The notes under the pieces were generated by a model. It saw only the letters and a program-made list of their open reading frames with translations, had not been told where the DNA came from and made no database searches. From CAZSGN01 sp964606415 (GTDB lineage: Bacteria; Bacteroidota; Bacteroidia; Bacteroidales; JBBRXJ01): a DNA stretch of 12,273 nt. Location of the stretch: NCBI GenBank assembly GCA_964606415.1, contig CAZSGN010000069.1:1-12273 (forward strand). Direction: 5' to 3'. The first letter of the stretch is position 1. Each line of letters opens with the position of its first letter. Shown piece by piece: positions 1 to 7,572 of the stretch. Made by a program: the position numbers and the translations under genes.

Positions 1-1
1 C

Positions 2-124
2 TTAGGCCTAGATGTTTGGGAGCATGCTTATTATCTCAAATATCAAAACAGGCGCCCGGAATACATTGACGCATTCTGGAATGTGGTTAACTGGGAAGAA
101 GTCGAAAGAAGATTAAACAAATAA
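2..124 (+). CDS. sodB: Superoxide dismutase (Fe/Mn), C-terminal 40 residues; 5' end outside the window
   Basis: Only the end of the gene is visible: 40 codons and a TAA stop. The translation carries the iron/manganese superoxide dismutase signature D-x-W-E-H-x-Y (here DVWEHAYYLKYQ), followed by RPEYIDAFWNVVNW, the conserved C-terminal helix of the family. The Asp and His of DVWEH are two of the four metal ligands. The enzyme converts superoxide to oxygen and hydrogen peroxide in the cytoplasm. Whether iron or manganese is used cannot be read from this piece, so the symbol is by analogy. A strong terminator follows 12 bases after the stop, so this is the last gene of its transcript. Confidence 0.93.
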   Translation, partial: LGLDVWEHAYYLKYQNRRPEYIDAFWNVVNWEEVERRLNK

Positions 125-136
125 TAAATAACTCAT

Positions 137-168
137 AAAAAAACCCGGAATTAATTCCGGGTTTTTTT
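137..168. terminator. Bidirectional intrinsic terminator between sod and the YceI gene
   Basis: A run of seven A is followed by CCCGGAA, the loop TTAA, TTCCGGG and seven T. The whole 32 bases are self-complementary, so on either strand the transcript forms a GC-containing hairpin followed by a U-run. It lies between two convergent genes (stops at 124 and 190) and can end both transcripts. Confidence 0.93.
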
Positions 169-189
169 ATGACAAAAACGAAAAAACAA

Positions 190-792
190 TTATTTCTTTG
201 GCTTCGCTAAGATATTTACTTTCAGCTCAAATACATCATAAATAGCTTTATCCCCCAGGTTATCAAAAAACTTTCGGCTACCGTAACGGACATTATACTT
301 AGTCCTGTCAACATTGATTTTCGCAAAATATTTAACCCCATTATCTACATTCTCTCTGGTGGCATTAAAAGTAATTGGATGCGTACGGCCTTTTATGGTA
401 AGATTACCGGTTACTTCGCCATCCCCATCATCAAATGATCCACTTTCAGTTATCGTCAATTTGGCCTCTGGATATTTTTCAACCGAAAAAAAATCAGTCG
501 ATCTCAAATGATCATCTAGTTTCTTCTTTTTTTCTCCCTCGAGATCTGTGCTTTCAATCGATGTCATATCAATCACAAAATTTCCACTCGTGATTTGATC
601 ATCTTCTACAGTAAACACACCCGATTTCAATGACACAAAACCAACATGTTTCCCATTCACTTTCTTACCAACCCACACAACAGAAGATTTGTTTTTATCA
701 GCAACATAATTTTTTTCAGCAAAAGATGATACTGAAAAACCAAATATAATAGCTACAAGTAGCAGTCCCTTTAACAACTTATTCGTTTTCAT
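190..792 (-). CDS. Exported YceI-family protein (lipocalin-like lipid-binding fold)
   Basis: A 200-residue protein, the usual length for YceI proteins. Residues 1-25 form a signal peptide: K-rich start, hydrophobic LLKGLLLVAIIFGFSV, then SSFA before the likely cleavage site. The mature part follows the YceI pattern: an early V-W-x-G-K, VGFVSLKSG in the first third, a middle segment with FVIDMTSI and LDDHLRSTDFFSVEKYPEA, then GNLTIKGRTHPITF and a last third rich in beta strands. Family members make a lipocalin-like beta barrel that binds a long polyisoprenoid chain in the periplasm; many have no proven role and some are stress-induced. The gene stands alone, divergent from leuS and convergent with sod. 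Fold and location are well supported, ligand and function are not. Confidence 0.92.
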   Translation of the reverse strand: MKTNKLLKGLLLVAIIFGFSVSSFAEKNYVADKNKSSVVWVGKKVNGKHVGFVSLKSGVFTVEDDQITSGNFVIDMTSIESTDLEGEKKKKLDDHLRSTDFFSVEKYPEAKLTITESGSFDDGDGEVTGNLTIKGRTHPITFNATRENVDNGVKYFAKINVDRTKYNVRYGSRKFFDNLGDKAIYDVFELKVNILAKPKK

Positions 793-941
793 CTCATTAT
801 GATTTTAAAAATTTAACAATATAAAAGATTTTTAATGATTACAGTAATTAAATACTTATCTCATTTGACGCAAATAAAAAAACAACCTTACAAGCCTTTT
901 ATAAAAAAACAGTAAATCATACCATTTACCATTATATTTTC

Positions 942-949
942 TATTTTCG
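942..949 (+). promoter_or_regulatory. Candidate Bacteroidota -7 element for leuS
   Basis: TATTTTCG matches the Bacteroidota sigma-ABfr -7 consensus TAnnTTTG except for one base. It lies 29 bases before the leuS ATG, which would give a leader of about 20 nt. No clear TTG -33 element is seen at the expected distance, so the call is tentative. The rest of the 186-bp divergent region (793-978) is AT-rich, and I see no convincing promoter for the YceI gene in it. Confidence 0.35.
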
Positions 950-978
950 CAATTTGTAATAGATAAAAGAAATTCAGC

Positions 979-3789
979 ATGGAATACTCTTTCCAAACCA
1001 TAGAAAACAAGTGGCAGCAATACTGGCGGGATAACAAAACATACCAGGTTAATGTTGATCACAATAAGCCTAAATTTTATGTACTAGACATGTTCCCTTA
1101 TCCATCAGGTGCAGGTCTTCATGTAGGACATCCCCTGGGATATATCGCCTCAGACATTTTTTCGAGATATAAGCGATCCAGCGGGTTCAACGTACTCCAT
1201 CCGATGGGCTATGACGCCTACGGACTACCCGCCGAACAATACGCGATCCAAACAGGTCAACACCCAGCCATCACAACTGATAAAAACATCAAAAGATACC
1301 GTGAACAACTGGATAAAATTGGATTCAGCTTTGACTGGGACCGTGAAATCCGAACCTGTGACCCAGAATATTACCAATGGACACAGTGGGCTTTCATTCA
1401 AATGTTCCATCACTGGTATAATAAAAAAACAGACCGTGCCGAACCTATCAAAGAATTAATTGCCACATTCGAGAAAGAAGGAAATAAAAATATTGATGCC
1501 GCATCTAATGAAACGCCATTTTTCAGTTCTGAAGAATGGACAAAAATGGATGCAAAAGAACAACAAACCCTTTTACTCAATTACCGCATTGCCTACCTGG
1601 CAGACACAGATGTCAACTGGTGTCCGGCCCTTGGAACCGTTCTGGCTAATGATGAAGTCCAAAACGGGCACGCATTACGCGGAGGGCACCCGGTTATCCA
1701 AAAAACCATGAAACAGTGGTGCCTCCGGGTATCTGCCTACGCAGAGCGTCTGTTAAATGGGCTGGACGATGTTGAATGGACCGAATCCCTGAAAGAAATC
1801 CAGCGTAACTGGATCGGCAAATCAGAAGGGGCATTGATCCATTTTCCTATCAAAGAACATCAGGAAAAAATGTCAATATTCACTACACGCCCGGATACAC
1901 TTTGGGGTGTAACCTTTATGGCACTTGCCCCGGAAAGTGAGTGGGTCGATAAGCTAACCAAACTGGAAAACAAAGAATCTGTTGATTTATATGTATCACA
2001 AAGCCGGAAGAAAACAGAACGCGAACGAATTGCTGACACAGAAAAAACAGGTGTCTTCACCGGTGCTTACTGCGAACATCCATTCACCAAAGAGCCCATA
2101 CCCATATGGGTTAGCGACTACGTATTAGCAGGCTACGGCACAGGAGCCATCATGGCTGTTCCGGCTCATGACCAGCGGGACTATGATTTCGCGAAGAAAT
2201 TTGACCTCCCTATTATTCCTGTTATTGAAGGAGGCAATATTGAAAACGGAGCTTTTGACAGCAAGGAAGCCAAAGTCATTAATTCAGACTTCATTACAGG
2301 CCTTATGGTTCCAGATGCAATAAGCAAAGTCATTGACGAAATAGAAAAACAAAACCTGGGAAAACGTCAGGTAAACTACAAGATCAGAGATGCTATTTTC
2401 AGCCGTCAGCGCTACTGGGGTGAACCCTTTCCTGTATATTACAAAGATGATATTCCTTATACCCTTGATGAAGATCAACTACCATTAACATTACCAGAAG
2501 TAGATGCATACAAACCTACCGAGGACGGTGCTCCCCCACTGGGACGAGCCAAAAACTGGACAACCAAAGATGGCTACCCCCTTGAATTAAGTACCATGCC
2601 AGGATTTGCAGGCTCGTCGGCCTATTATCTCCGGTATATGGACCCCCGGAACAAAAAAGCACTGGTCTCAAAAGAAGCCAATGAATACTGGCGTAATGTT
2701 GACCTCTATGTTGGGGGCACAGAACATGCCACCGGTCATCTTATCTACTCACGTTTCTGGAATAAATTCCTTTATGACACTGGTGTTGTGTGTGAGAAAG
2801 AGCCATTCAGGAAACTGGTCAACCAGGGGATGATCCAGGGACGATCCAACTTTGTCTATCGCCTTCCGGGCAGCAATACTTTTGTTTCAAAAGATATGAT
2901 CGGAAAAAACCTCCCTGATGACCAACTAAAACATCTGGGGCTTGAAAAAAACGCACCCAATGTTACAGAAATACATGTTGATGTGAATATTGTCAATAAT
3001 GATATTTTGGACATTGAAGCATTCAAAGCATGGAACCCGGAATACAAGGATGCACAATTTATACTGAACGAAAAAGGCCAATATATTTGTGGCTGGGCCA
3101 TCGAAAAGATGTCCAAATCAATGTTCAACGTCGTGAATCCTGATGATATTATCGAACAATACGGGGCAGATACACTCCGTCTTTACGAGATGTTTCTCGG
3201 CCCCCTGGAACAAAGTAAACCCTGGGATACTAAAGGAATCGACGGAGTTTACCGTTTTCTGAAAAAATTCTGGAATTTGTTCTTTGATAAAGAAGGTCAT
3301 TTTATTCTTACCAACGAGCAGGCAAATCCGGAAGAACTTAAAACATTGCATAAAACCATCAAAAAAGTCCGTCAAGACATTGAACGCTTCTCATTTAATA
3401 CTGCCATAAGTAGCTTTATGATATGCATCAATGAACTTACTGATTTAAAATGCAATAAAAAGGCAATTCTTGAGCCGCTAACCATCTTATTAGCGCCGTT
3501 TGCCCCCCACATCTGCGAAGAACTCTGGCACCTTGCCGGCCATAAGGAGACTGTATGTGATGTACCATTTCCGCAATTCAATGAAGAACACCTTATCGAA
3601 GACACCTTCGAATACCCGGTATCCTTTAATGGTAAACTAAGATTTAAAAAAACACTAAGTAAAAATCTTAGCAAAGAGGAAATTGAAAAAGCCGTCCTTG
3701 AAGATCCCTACGCTGAAAAATGGCTGGACAGAAAATCGCCAAAAAAAATCATTGTGGTTCCGAATAAGATTGTAAATATTGTTATTTAA
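979..3789 (+). CDS. leuS: Leucyl-tRNA synthetase
   Basis: A 936-residue cytoplasmic class I aminoacyl-tRNA synthetase that charges tRNA-Leu. The HIGH motif appears as HVGH at residues 48-51 after YPSGAGL, and KMSKS is at 710-714. The CP1 editing domain, which hydrolyses mischarged tRNA, is intact: the threonine-rich TTRPDTLWG starts at 302, and GTGAIMAVPAHDQRD covers 387-401 with the conserved Asp at the end. A leucine-specific segment lies just before KMSKS, and the anticodon-binding domain starts near residue 770. About 50 extra residues (about 148-195) sit between the Rossmann core and NWCP compared with E. coli. The cysteine cluster that binds zinc in E. coli and Thermus (GCCWRC-type) is replaced by GHALRGGHPV, leaving only C215. 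Both traits are, to my knowledge, normal for Bacteroidota. First gene of a likely operon with the M23 peptidase 15 bp downstream. Confidence 0.98.
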   Translation: MEYSFQTIENKWQQYWRDNKTYQVNVDHNKPKFYVLDMFPYPSGAGLHVGHPLGYIASDIFSRYKRSSGFNVLHPMGYDAYGLPAEQYAIQTGQHPAITTDKNIKRYREQLDKIGFSFDWDREIRTCDPEYYQWTQWAFIQMFHHWYNKKTDRAEPIKELIATFEKEGNKNIDAASNETPFFSSEEWTKMDAKEQQTLLLNYRIAYLADTDVNWCPALGTVLANDEVQNGHALRGGHPVIQKTMKQWCLRVSAYAERLLNGLDDVEWTESLKEIQRNWIGKSEGALIHFPIKEHQEKMSIFTTRPDTLWGVTFMALAPESEWVDKLTKLENKESVDLYVSQSRKKTERERIADTEKTGVFTGAYCEHPFTKEPIPIWVSDYVLAGYGTGAIMAVPAHDQRDYDFAKKFDLPIIPVIEGGNIENGAFDSKEAKVINSDFITGLMVPDAISKVIDEIEKQNLGKRQVNYKIRDAIFSRQRYWGEPFPVYYKDDIPYTLDEDQLPLTLPEVDAYKPTEDGAPPLGRAKNWTTKDGYPLELSTMPGFAGSSAYYLRYMDPRNKKALVSKEANEYWRNVDLYVGGTEHATGHLIYSRFWNKFLYDTGVVCEKEPFRKLVNQGMIQGRSNFVYRLPGSNTFVSKDMIGKNLPDDQLKHLGLEKNAPNVTEIHVDVNIVNNDILDIEAFKAWNPEYKDAQFILNEKGQYICGWAIEKMSKSMFNVVNPDDIIEQYGADTLRLYEMFLGPLEQSKPWDTKGIDGVYRFLKKFWNLFFDKEGHFILTNEQANPEELKTLHKTIKKVRQDIERFSFNTAISSFMICINELTDLKCNKKAILEPLTILLAPFAPHICEELWHLAGHKETVCDVPFPQFNEEHLIEDTFEYPVSFNGKLRFKKTLSKNLSKEEIEKAVLEDPYAEKWLDRKSPKKIIVVPNKIVNIVI

Positions 3790-3804
3790 ACTTTTAAATC
3801 TTTT

Positions 3805-5085
3805 ATGAAAAAGTATATTCCTATTTTATTAATAAGCCTTTTAGCTGTTTTGGGTGTTGTTTATTATGTGAGTTACCCCAAACACATTATCAAAACGCAA
3901 CAAACAGATTTAGCAGACACAGCAGATACAGCAAAAATCATCACAGAATATGGTTTTCCGGTTGATTCGTTTGAAATCATAAAAGGGAAGATCAAACCTA
4001 ATCAACCCCTGGGACAATTATTACTCCAAATGAACGTACCAACCCAGTTAGTAAATGAATTAGACCAATTTCCAAGGGATCGTTTTAATATCCGGGGCAT
4101 TCGCGCAGGCAACAACTACACGGTCTTTTGCACAAATGATTCTAGTCGTGAAGTCTGCTATTTTGTCTATGAACACACGCCGGTTGAGTATTTCGTATTA
4201 AGCTTTGATGACTCGCTGAAAGTAGATAAACAATTCAAGGAAGTGCGTCATGTCAGAAAAACTGTTTCGGACACCATCGATCAATCATTATGGGTAACAA
4301 TAAAAGAAGGAGGTGCAAATCCTTATCTTGCTATTCGTCTTTCTGAAATATATGCCTGGGTAATAGATTTTTTCATGCTGGATGAAAACGACCATTTCAC
4401 GATTATTTATGAAGAAGAATATGTAGACAGTGTTCCGGTAGGTATTGGACGAGTGTATGCAGCGCACTTTAATCATCTTGGCCACGATTACTATGCGATT
4501 CCTTTCACCCAGGATGACCAGGAGCAATTTTTTGATGAAGACGGCAACAGCCTCAGGCGTCAGTTCTTAAAAGCGCCATTGCGATTTTCCAGAGTCTCAT
4601 CCCGTTTTTCTCATAGCCGCTTGCACCCCGTTTTAAGGATACGTCGCCCCCACCATGGTGTCGATTACGCGGCTCCAACTGGCACTCCGGTTCATGCAGT
4701 CGGCGATGGCATTATCACTGCTGCTGCTTACCACAAAGGAAATGGGAATTATGTCAAAATCCGTCATAACAGTGTTTACAGAACAGCCTATCTTCACTTA
4801 AATGGTTTTGGGAAAGGAATAAAAAAAGGCCGCCGGGTTAAACAGGGCCAAGTTATAGGCTATGTCGGAAGCACAGGATTATCAACCGGACCCCACCTCG
4901 ATTTCAGGTTTTGGAAAAACGGGCATCCTATCGATCCGTTAAAAGTAGACGCACCCCCTGTAGAGCCAATCCATCAGGATAACAAAGAAGATTTCGACTC
5001 GGCAAAACTTTACTGGATTGAAAAAATAAAAAACATAAAGCAAGAAGAAAAGATAAATGCTCCTCCAATAACAGTTAAGGAATAA
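3805..5085 (+). CDS. Membrane-anchored M23-family peptidase (LytM-like, possible peptidoglycan endopeptidase)
   Basis: A 426-residue protein with an N-terminal membrane segment (about 4-24, YIPILLISLLAVLGVVYY), probably an uncleaved anchor with the rest in the periplasm. Residues about 55-115 (GKIKPNQPLGQLLLQ, RGIRAGNNYTVF) resemble the LysM/OapA-like region of MepM-type proteins. The catalytic M23 domain spans about 270-390: HHGVDYAAPTGTPV with ligands H283 and D287, YLHL with H331, and STGPHLDFRFWKNG with H364. In LytM the last motif is HxH and its second His binds zinc; here that position is D366. Asp can bind zinc, so activity is not excluded, and related Bacteroidota proteins also vary here. 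Such enzymes cut peptide crosslinks in peptidoglycan; degenerate members activate amidases instead. It follows leuS closely and precedes a DUF4837 lipoprotein, suggesting co-transcription. Confidence 0.92.
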   Translation: MKKYIPILLISLLAVLGVVYYVSYPKHIIKTQQTDLADTADTAKIITEYGFPVDSFEIIKGKIKPNQPLGQLLLQMNVPTQLVNELDQFPRDRFNIRGIRAGNNYTVFCTNDSSREVCYFVYEHTPVEYFVLSFDDSLKVDKQFKEVRHVRKTVSDTIDQSLWVTIKEGGANPYLAIRLSEIYAWVIDFFMLDENDHFTIIYEEEYVDSVPVGIGRVYAAHFNHLGHDYYAIPFTQDDQEQFFDEDGNSLRRQFLKAPLRFSRVSSRFSHSRLHPVLRIRRPHHGVDYAAPTGTPVHAVGDGIITAAAYHKGNGNYVKIRHNSVYRTAYLHLNGFGKGIKKGRRVKQGQVIGYVGSTGLSTGPHLDFRFWKNGHPIDPLKVDAPPVEPIHQDNKEDFDSAKLYWIEKIKNIKQEEKINAPPITVKE

Positions 5086-5123
5086 TATTTGTATTTCACT
5101 CAAAAAAAAACAAATTATTAGAT

Positions 5124-6116
5124 ATGAGGATTATTTTACTATCAATAATCACGGCAATTCTGACTTTTGGTTGTAAATCAAGCACTAACCCAACGATCCC
5201 GAATGTCTCAGGCAAAAAGGGTGAAGTGATGATTGTCATGGACGACAGCCTGTGGAATGACAGCCTTGGGCAAATGCTCCGTGACACACTTACTCAGCCT
5301 CATCCGGCACTTCCCCAACCCGAACCAATGTTTGATATTTATCAGGTGGAAAAAACTGAATTTTCAAAATACATGCAATCGCACCGTAACATCATTTTTG
5401 CTGAAACGGGACCACAACATGAAGGACCAGTATTTTCAATACTCAAAGACCGCTGGGCCAAGCCTCAAATTATTATTAACATGTTTGCTCCGACAAAAAA
5501 AAGCTGGATATTACAATTTAAACTAAAAGAGGAACAATTAGTCTCCAGTCTTAAACACAAAGAACGCAAACGCATGATGCAATATTACAGAAATAACATG
5601 CAAGGCGATGTTGTGGATTCAATAAAACAAAACCACCATATTAAATTAGCCATTCCTGATGGTTTTTACCTGAATGTCAATAAGGATAATTTTAGCTGGA
5701 TTTGGTATGAAGATCCGGACATATTAAAAGGATTAATCATTTACACTTATGATTATGTTGATCCAAACACTTTTACCAAAAAATTTCTTGTAAACAAACG
5801 AAATGAAGTACTCCGCAAAAATGTCCCTGGCCGGGTTGAAGGTTCTTATATGACCACAGAATCCAAATATGAACCAGACATGTATGAAATCACCTACAAA
5901 GACCGCTATTTTATCCAAATGCGTGGACTATGGAAAATGGAAAACGGTGACTTTATGGGCGGGCCTTTTGTAAGCATGACCACCTTAGATAAAAAAAGAA
6001 ACAAGATCATTACCGTTGAAGGATATGTTTATGCGCCAAATAAAAAGAAAAGAAATTTAGTATGGGAGATGGAAGCCATTTTATATACGCTAAAAGTTTT
6101 AGAGGATCATGAATAA
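5124..6116 (+). CDS. DUF4837-family lipoprotein
   Basis: A 330-residue protein whose signal sequence MRIILLSIITAILTFGC ends in a lipobox (LTFGC) with Cys17 as the lipidated residue. The +2 stretch is KSSTNP, without the acidic residues of the Bacteroidota surface-export signal, so a periplasm-facing location is more likely. The mature part begins with GKKGEVMIVMDDSLWNDSLG, the start typical of DUF4837, a family found mainly in Bacteroidota and without known function. Further features are KSWILQFKLKEEQLVSS in the middle, a Trp-rich FSWIWYEDPDILKG, and MRGLWKMENGDFMGGPF near the end. It lies 38 bp after the M23 peptidase on the same strand. That makes a cell-envelope role plausible but unproven. 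Its stop lies only 6 bp from the stop of the opposing xseB. Confidence 0.9.
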   Translation: MRIILLSIITAILTFGCKSSTNPTIPNVSGKKGEVMIVMDDSLWNDSLGQMLRDTLTQPHPALPQPEPMFDIYQVEKTEFSKYMQSHRNIIFAETGPQHEGPVFSILKDRWAKPQIIINMFAPTKKSWILQFKLKEEQLVSSLKHKERKRMMQYYRNNMQGDVVDSIKQNHHIKLAIPDGFYLNVNKDNFSWIWYEDPDILKGLIIYTYDYVDPNTFTKKFLVNKRNEVLRKNVPGRVEGSYMTTESKYEPDMYEITYKDRYFIQMRGLWKMENGDFMGGPFVSMTTLDKKRNKIITVEGYVYAPNKKKRNLVWEMEAILYTLKVLEDHE

Positions 6117-6129
6117 AACCCTTTATTCA
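6110..6129. repeat. Inverted repeat containing the stop codons of both convergent genes
   Basis: TGAATAAA, the spacer ACCC, and TTTATTCA form a perfect 8-bp inverted repeat. The left arm holds the TAA stop of the DUF4837 gene (6114-6116) and the right arm holds the TAA stop of xseB (6125-6123), so both genes end GAA-TAA-A. The stem has one G-C pair and no U-run follows, so it is at best a weak terminator. It could also slow exonucleases at the mRNA 3' end. Confidence 0.55.
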
Positions 6130-6341
6130 AAATCTTCATCATCCCCATCAATATCCTGCAATATTTGATTGACCTCTTCACTGGTCTTCTTGAGTTTGGT
6201 TTTGCAGAATTTAAGCAATTCGGATACCCTTTTGACATTCCTGGCAAGCATGTCAACATCCAGCTCTTCATTTTCAATCTTACCGACAATTTCTTCTATT
6301 TCCTGCATTGCCGCCTCGTAACTCATTGTTTTCTTTGCCAT
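6123..6341 (-). CDS. xseB: Exodeoxyribonuclease VII small subunit
   Basis: A 72-residue protein with the XseB pattern: MSYEAAMQEIEEIVGKIENEELDVD, then a second helix VKRVSELLKFCKTKLKKTSEEV and an acidic tail (DIDGDDEDFE). XseB binds as several copies to XseA, and together they degrade single-stranded DNA from both ends in repair and recombination. Length is typical. The gene is not next to xseA: 1.9 kb containing a riboswitch and three ORFs separates them. A hairpin at 6501-6529 and a candidate promoter at 6390-6419 suggest it is transcribed on its own. It converges on the DUF4837 gene with a 6-bp gap. Confidence 0.93.
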   Translation of the reverse strand: MAKKTMSYEAAMQEIEEIVGKIENEELDVDMLARNVKRVSELLKFCKTKLKKTSEEVNQILQDIDGDDEDFE

Positions 6342-6389
6342 GTGCTTTTTGATTTATATTAAAAATTAAAAATAAAAAAAATTACAGAA

Positions 6390-6419
6390 CAAAATATACG
6401 CCTGGAATGATAACACAAA
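6390..6419 (-). promoter_or_regulatory. Candidate promoter of xseB
   Basis: Read on the minus strand, TTTG (6419-6416) is followed after 17 bases by TATATTTTG (6398-6390), close to the Bacteroidota -33 TTTG and -7 TAnnTTTG elements, though the -7 box has one extra T. The start codon is about 48 bases downstream. The otherwise gene-free 6342-6492 is very AT-rich and holds nothing else I can name. Confidence 0.4.
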
Positions 6420-6492
6420 AAAACACCTAACACATGAAATTCAATGTTTGACAATGAATATAAAACATGCAAAACTTATTGTTTAAAAATAT

Positions 6493-6696
6493 TCAATCAA
6501 AAGAATGGCCTGAGCTACAGGCCATTCTTTCTTTTTTAAGCTCCATTAAACAATCGACACACAAGCAATCGCTATAACGATGACCGATATATTGAAAGTC
6601 CCCAGGCCCTAATGAAACCCTGGCACAATCACATTGCAGTACATCATCATTTCTGCAAGTAAAGACATTATTGCATCTGGGGCACTGTTTTTTCAT
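6493..6696 (-). CDS. Cysteine-rich CWC-family small protein
   Basis: A 67-residue protein with nine cysteines, at positions 5, 8, 14, 22, 24, 44, 46, 49 and 60. The order CPRC, FTC, QCDC, then YSDCLCVDCL matches the cysteine-rich CWC family, whose cysteine pairs probably bind metal, most likely zinc. No biochemical function is known to me for this family. It starts 5 bp after the stop of the methyltransferase gene, so the two are surely co-transcribed. The last 9-10 codons (CSSGHSFD and the codons just before) lie inside a terminator-like hairpin, so the C-terminus is partly dictated by an RNA structure; C60 in that tail may not belong to the conserved set. Confidence 0.87.
   Translation of the reverse strand: MKKQCPRCNNVFTCRNDDVLQCDCARVSLGPGDFQYIGHRYSDCLCVDCLMELKKERMACSSGHSFD
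6501..6529. terminator. Strong hairpin, probably bidirectional terminator
   Basis: AAGAATGGCC, a 9-base loop, and GGCCATTCTT form a perfect 10-bp stem. On the plus strand it is followed by TCTTTTTT, a good U-rich tail; on the minus strand by TTTTGATTG, a weaker one. For the minus strand it ends the methyltransferase-CWC transcript while overlapping the last CWC codons. For the plus strand the nearest upstream gene is the DUF4837 gene, 385 bases away. Confidence 0.75.
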
Positions 6697-6701
6697 GACT
6701 A

Positions 6702-7523
6702 TTATTCTTTTTGATATTCCTTTTCAGCAATATGAATAAAAAAGTCAGGATTTTCAGTTTGGTAAGTCTCTTCAAAATCGCCAAAAGACTCAACATTCTG
6801 GAATCCTGCCTCAAACAATAATTTCCTCGTGTATTCCTTCCGCAGCGGAAACATATTGAGGTTATAAACAGAATTATCCGGATACTGATAGCGAAACCTG
6901 ATAAGTCCATCATCCCAATATTCAGGTTCGGCCTTAACACTGTCTCCTGCATAATAATAAGTATGCCTTGATGAGAACCCATTATCAAGAATAGCATCAT
7001 AATTCCGTTGATCAAGAATCAGGATGCCATCATGTTTCAAAGCAGCATAGAATTCCGCTAATGTTTTGCGACGGTCTTTTTCATCAAATAAATGTGTAAA
7101 AGAATTCCCCAGACAAATAATAGCATCGAACTTATTATGTACATCTCTGCTTAACCATCGCCAATCCGTTTCCACTGTTTTAAGTACATGCCCCTTCCGC
7201 TTTCCATTTTCAAAAGCCTTAACCAGCATATTAGCAGATCCATCGGCACTCCAGACTTCAAATCCATTCCTTATCAATTGTATTGAATGATAACCTGTAC
7301 CGGTAGCTGCATCCAAAATCCGGGTTTTATTCCGCTTCTTAAGCTCACGAATAAAAAAATCGCCTTCTCCTTTTGAACGTGCATCCCAGTCAATAAGTTC
7401 ATCCCATTTATCTACAAAACCATGTACATATTCGTCTTTATAATGCTCAGAATCCCGAACATTTTTAGGGTCATCGCCATAATTTTGCTCTTTGTTGTTC
7501 ATCAATAAATCTTTTTCCATCAT
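6702..7523 (-). CDS. Glycine/sarcosine N-methyltransferase (betaine synthesis)
   Basis: A 273-residue class I SAM-dependent methyltransferase. It resembles the glycine/sarcosine methyltransferases of halophiles such as Halorhodospira along its whole length. Markers are EYVHGFVDKWDELIDWDAR (31-49), the SAM motif ILDAATGTGYHS (69-80), the acidic SADGS (92-96) that contacts SAM, TDWRWLSRD, IICLGNSFTHLFDEKDRR, ILDQRNYDAIL, and the C-terminal PDFFIHIAEKEY. The enzyme methylates glycine to sarcosine and then dimethylglycine; a separate enzyme, not in this window, would finish betaine, a compatible solute. The homology could also fit a sarcosine/dimethylglycine enzyme. I took the first of two ATGs (7523, 7520); a third at 7502 (MNNKEQ) gives 266 residues and is also credible. 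It lies 44 bp after a small ORF and downstream of a cobalamin riboswitch, so B12 control is possible, and is followed 5 bp later by the CWC gene. Confidence 0.9.
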   Translation of the reverse strand: MMEKDLLMNNKEQNYGDDPKNVRDSEHYKDEYVHGFVDKWDELIDWDARSKGEGDFFIRELKKRNKTRILDAATGTGYHSIQLIRNGFEVWSADGSANMLVKAFENGKRKGHVLKTVETDWRWLSRDVHNKFDAIICLGNSFTHLFDEKDRRKTLAEFYAALKHDGILILDQRNYDAILDNGFSSRHTYYYAGDSVKAEPEYWDDGLIRFRYQYPDNSVYNLNMFPLRKEYTRKLLFEAGFQNVESFGDFEETYQTENPDFFIHIAEKEYQKE

Positions 7524-7560
7524 AAAATTTAATTTAAGATTTGAGAATTGTAAAAAATAT

Positions 7561-7572
7561 ATTAGCGCTAAT
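7561..7572. repeat. 12-bp perfect palindrome upstream of the methyltransferase
   Basis: ATTAGCGCTAAT reads the same on both strands. It overlaps the TAG stop of the small ORF (7568-7570) and lies about 38 bp before the methyltransferase start. On the minus strand TATATTTTTT follows. It could be a small operator or a weak processing or termination site; nothing further supports either. Confidence 0.4.
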
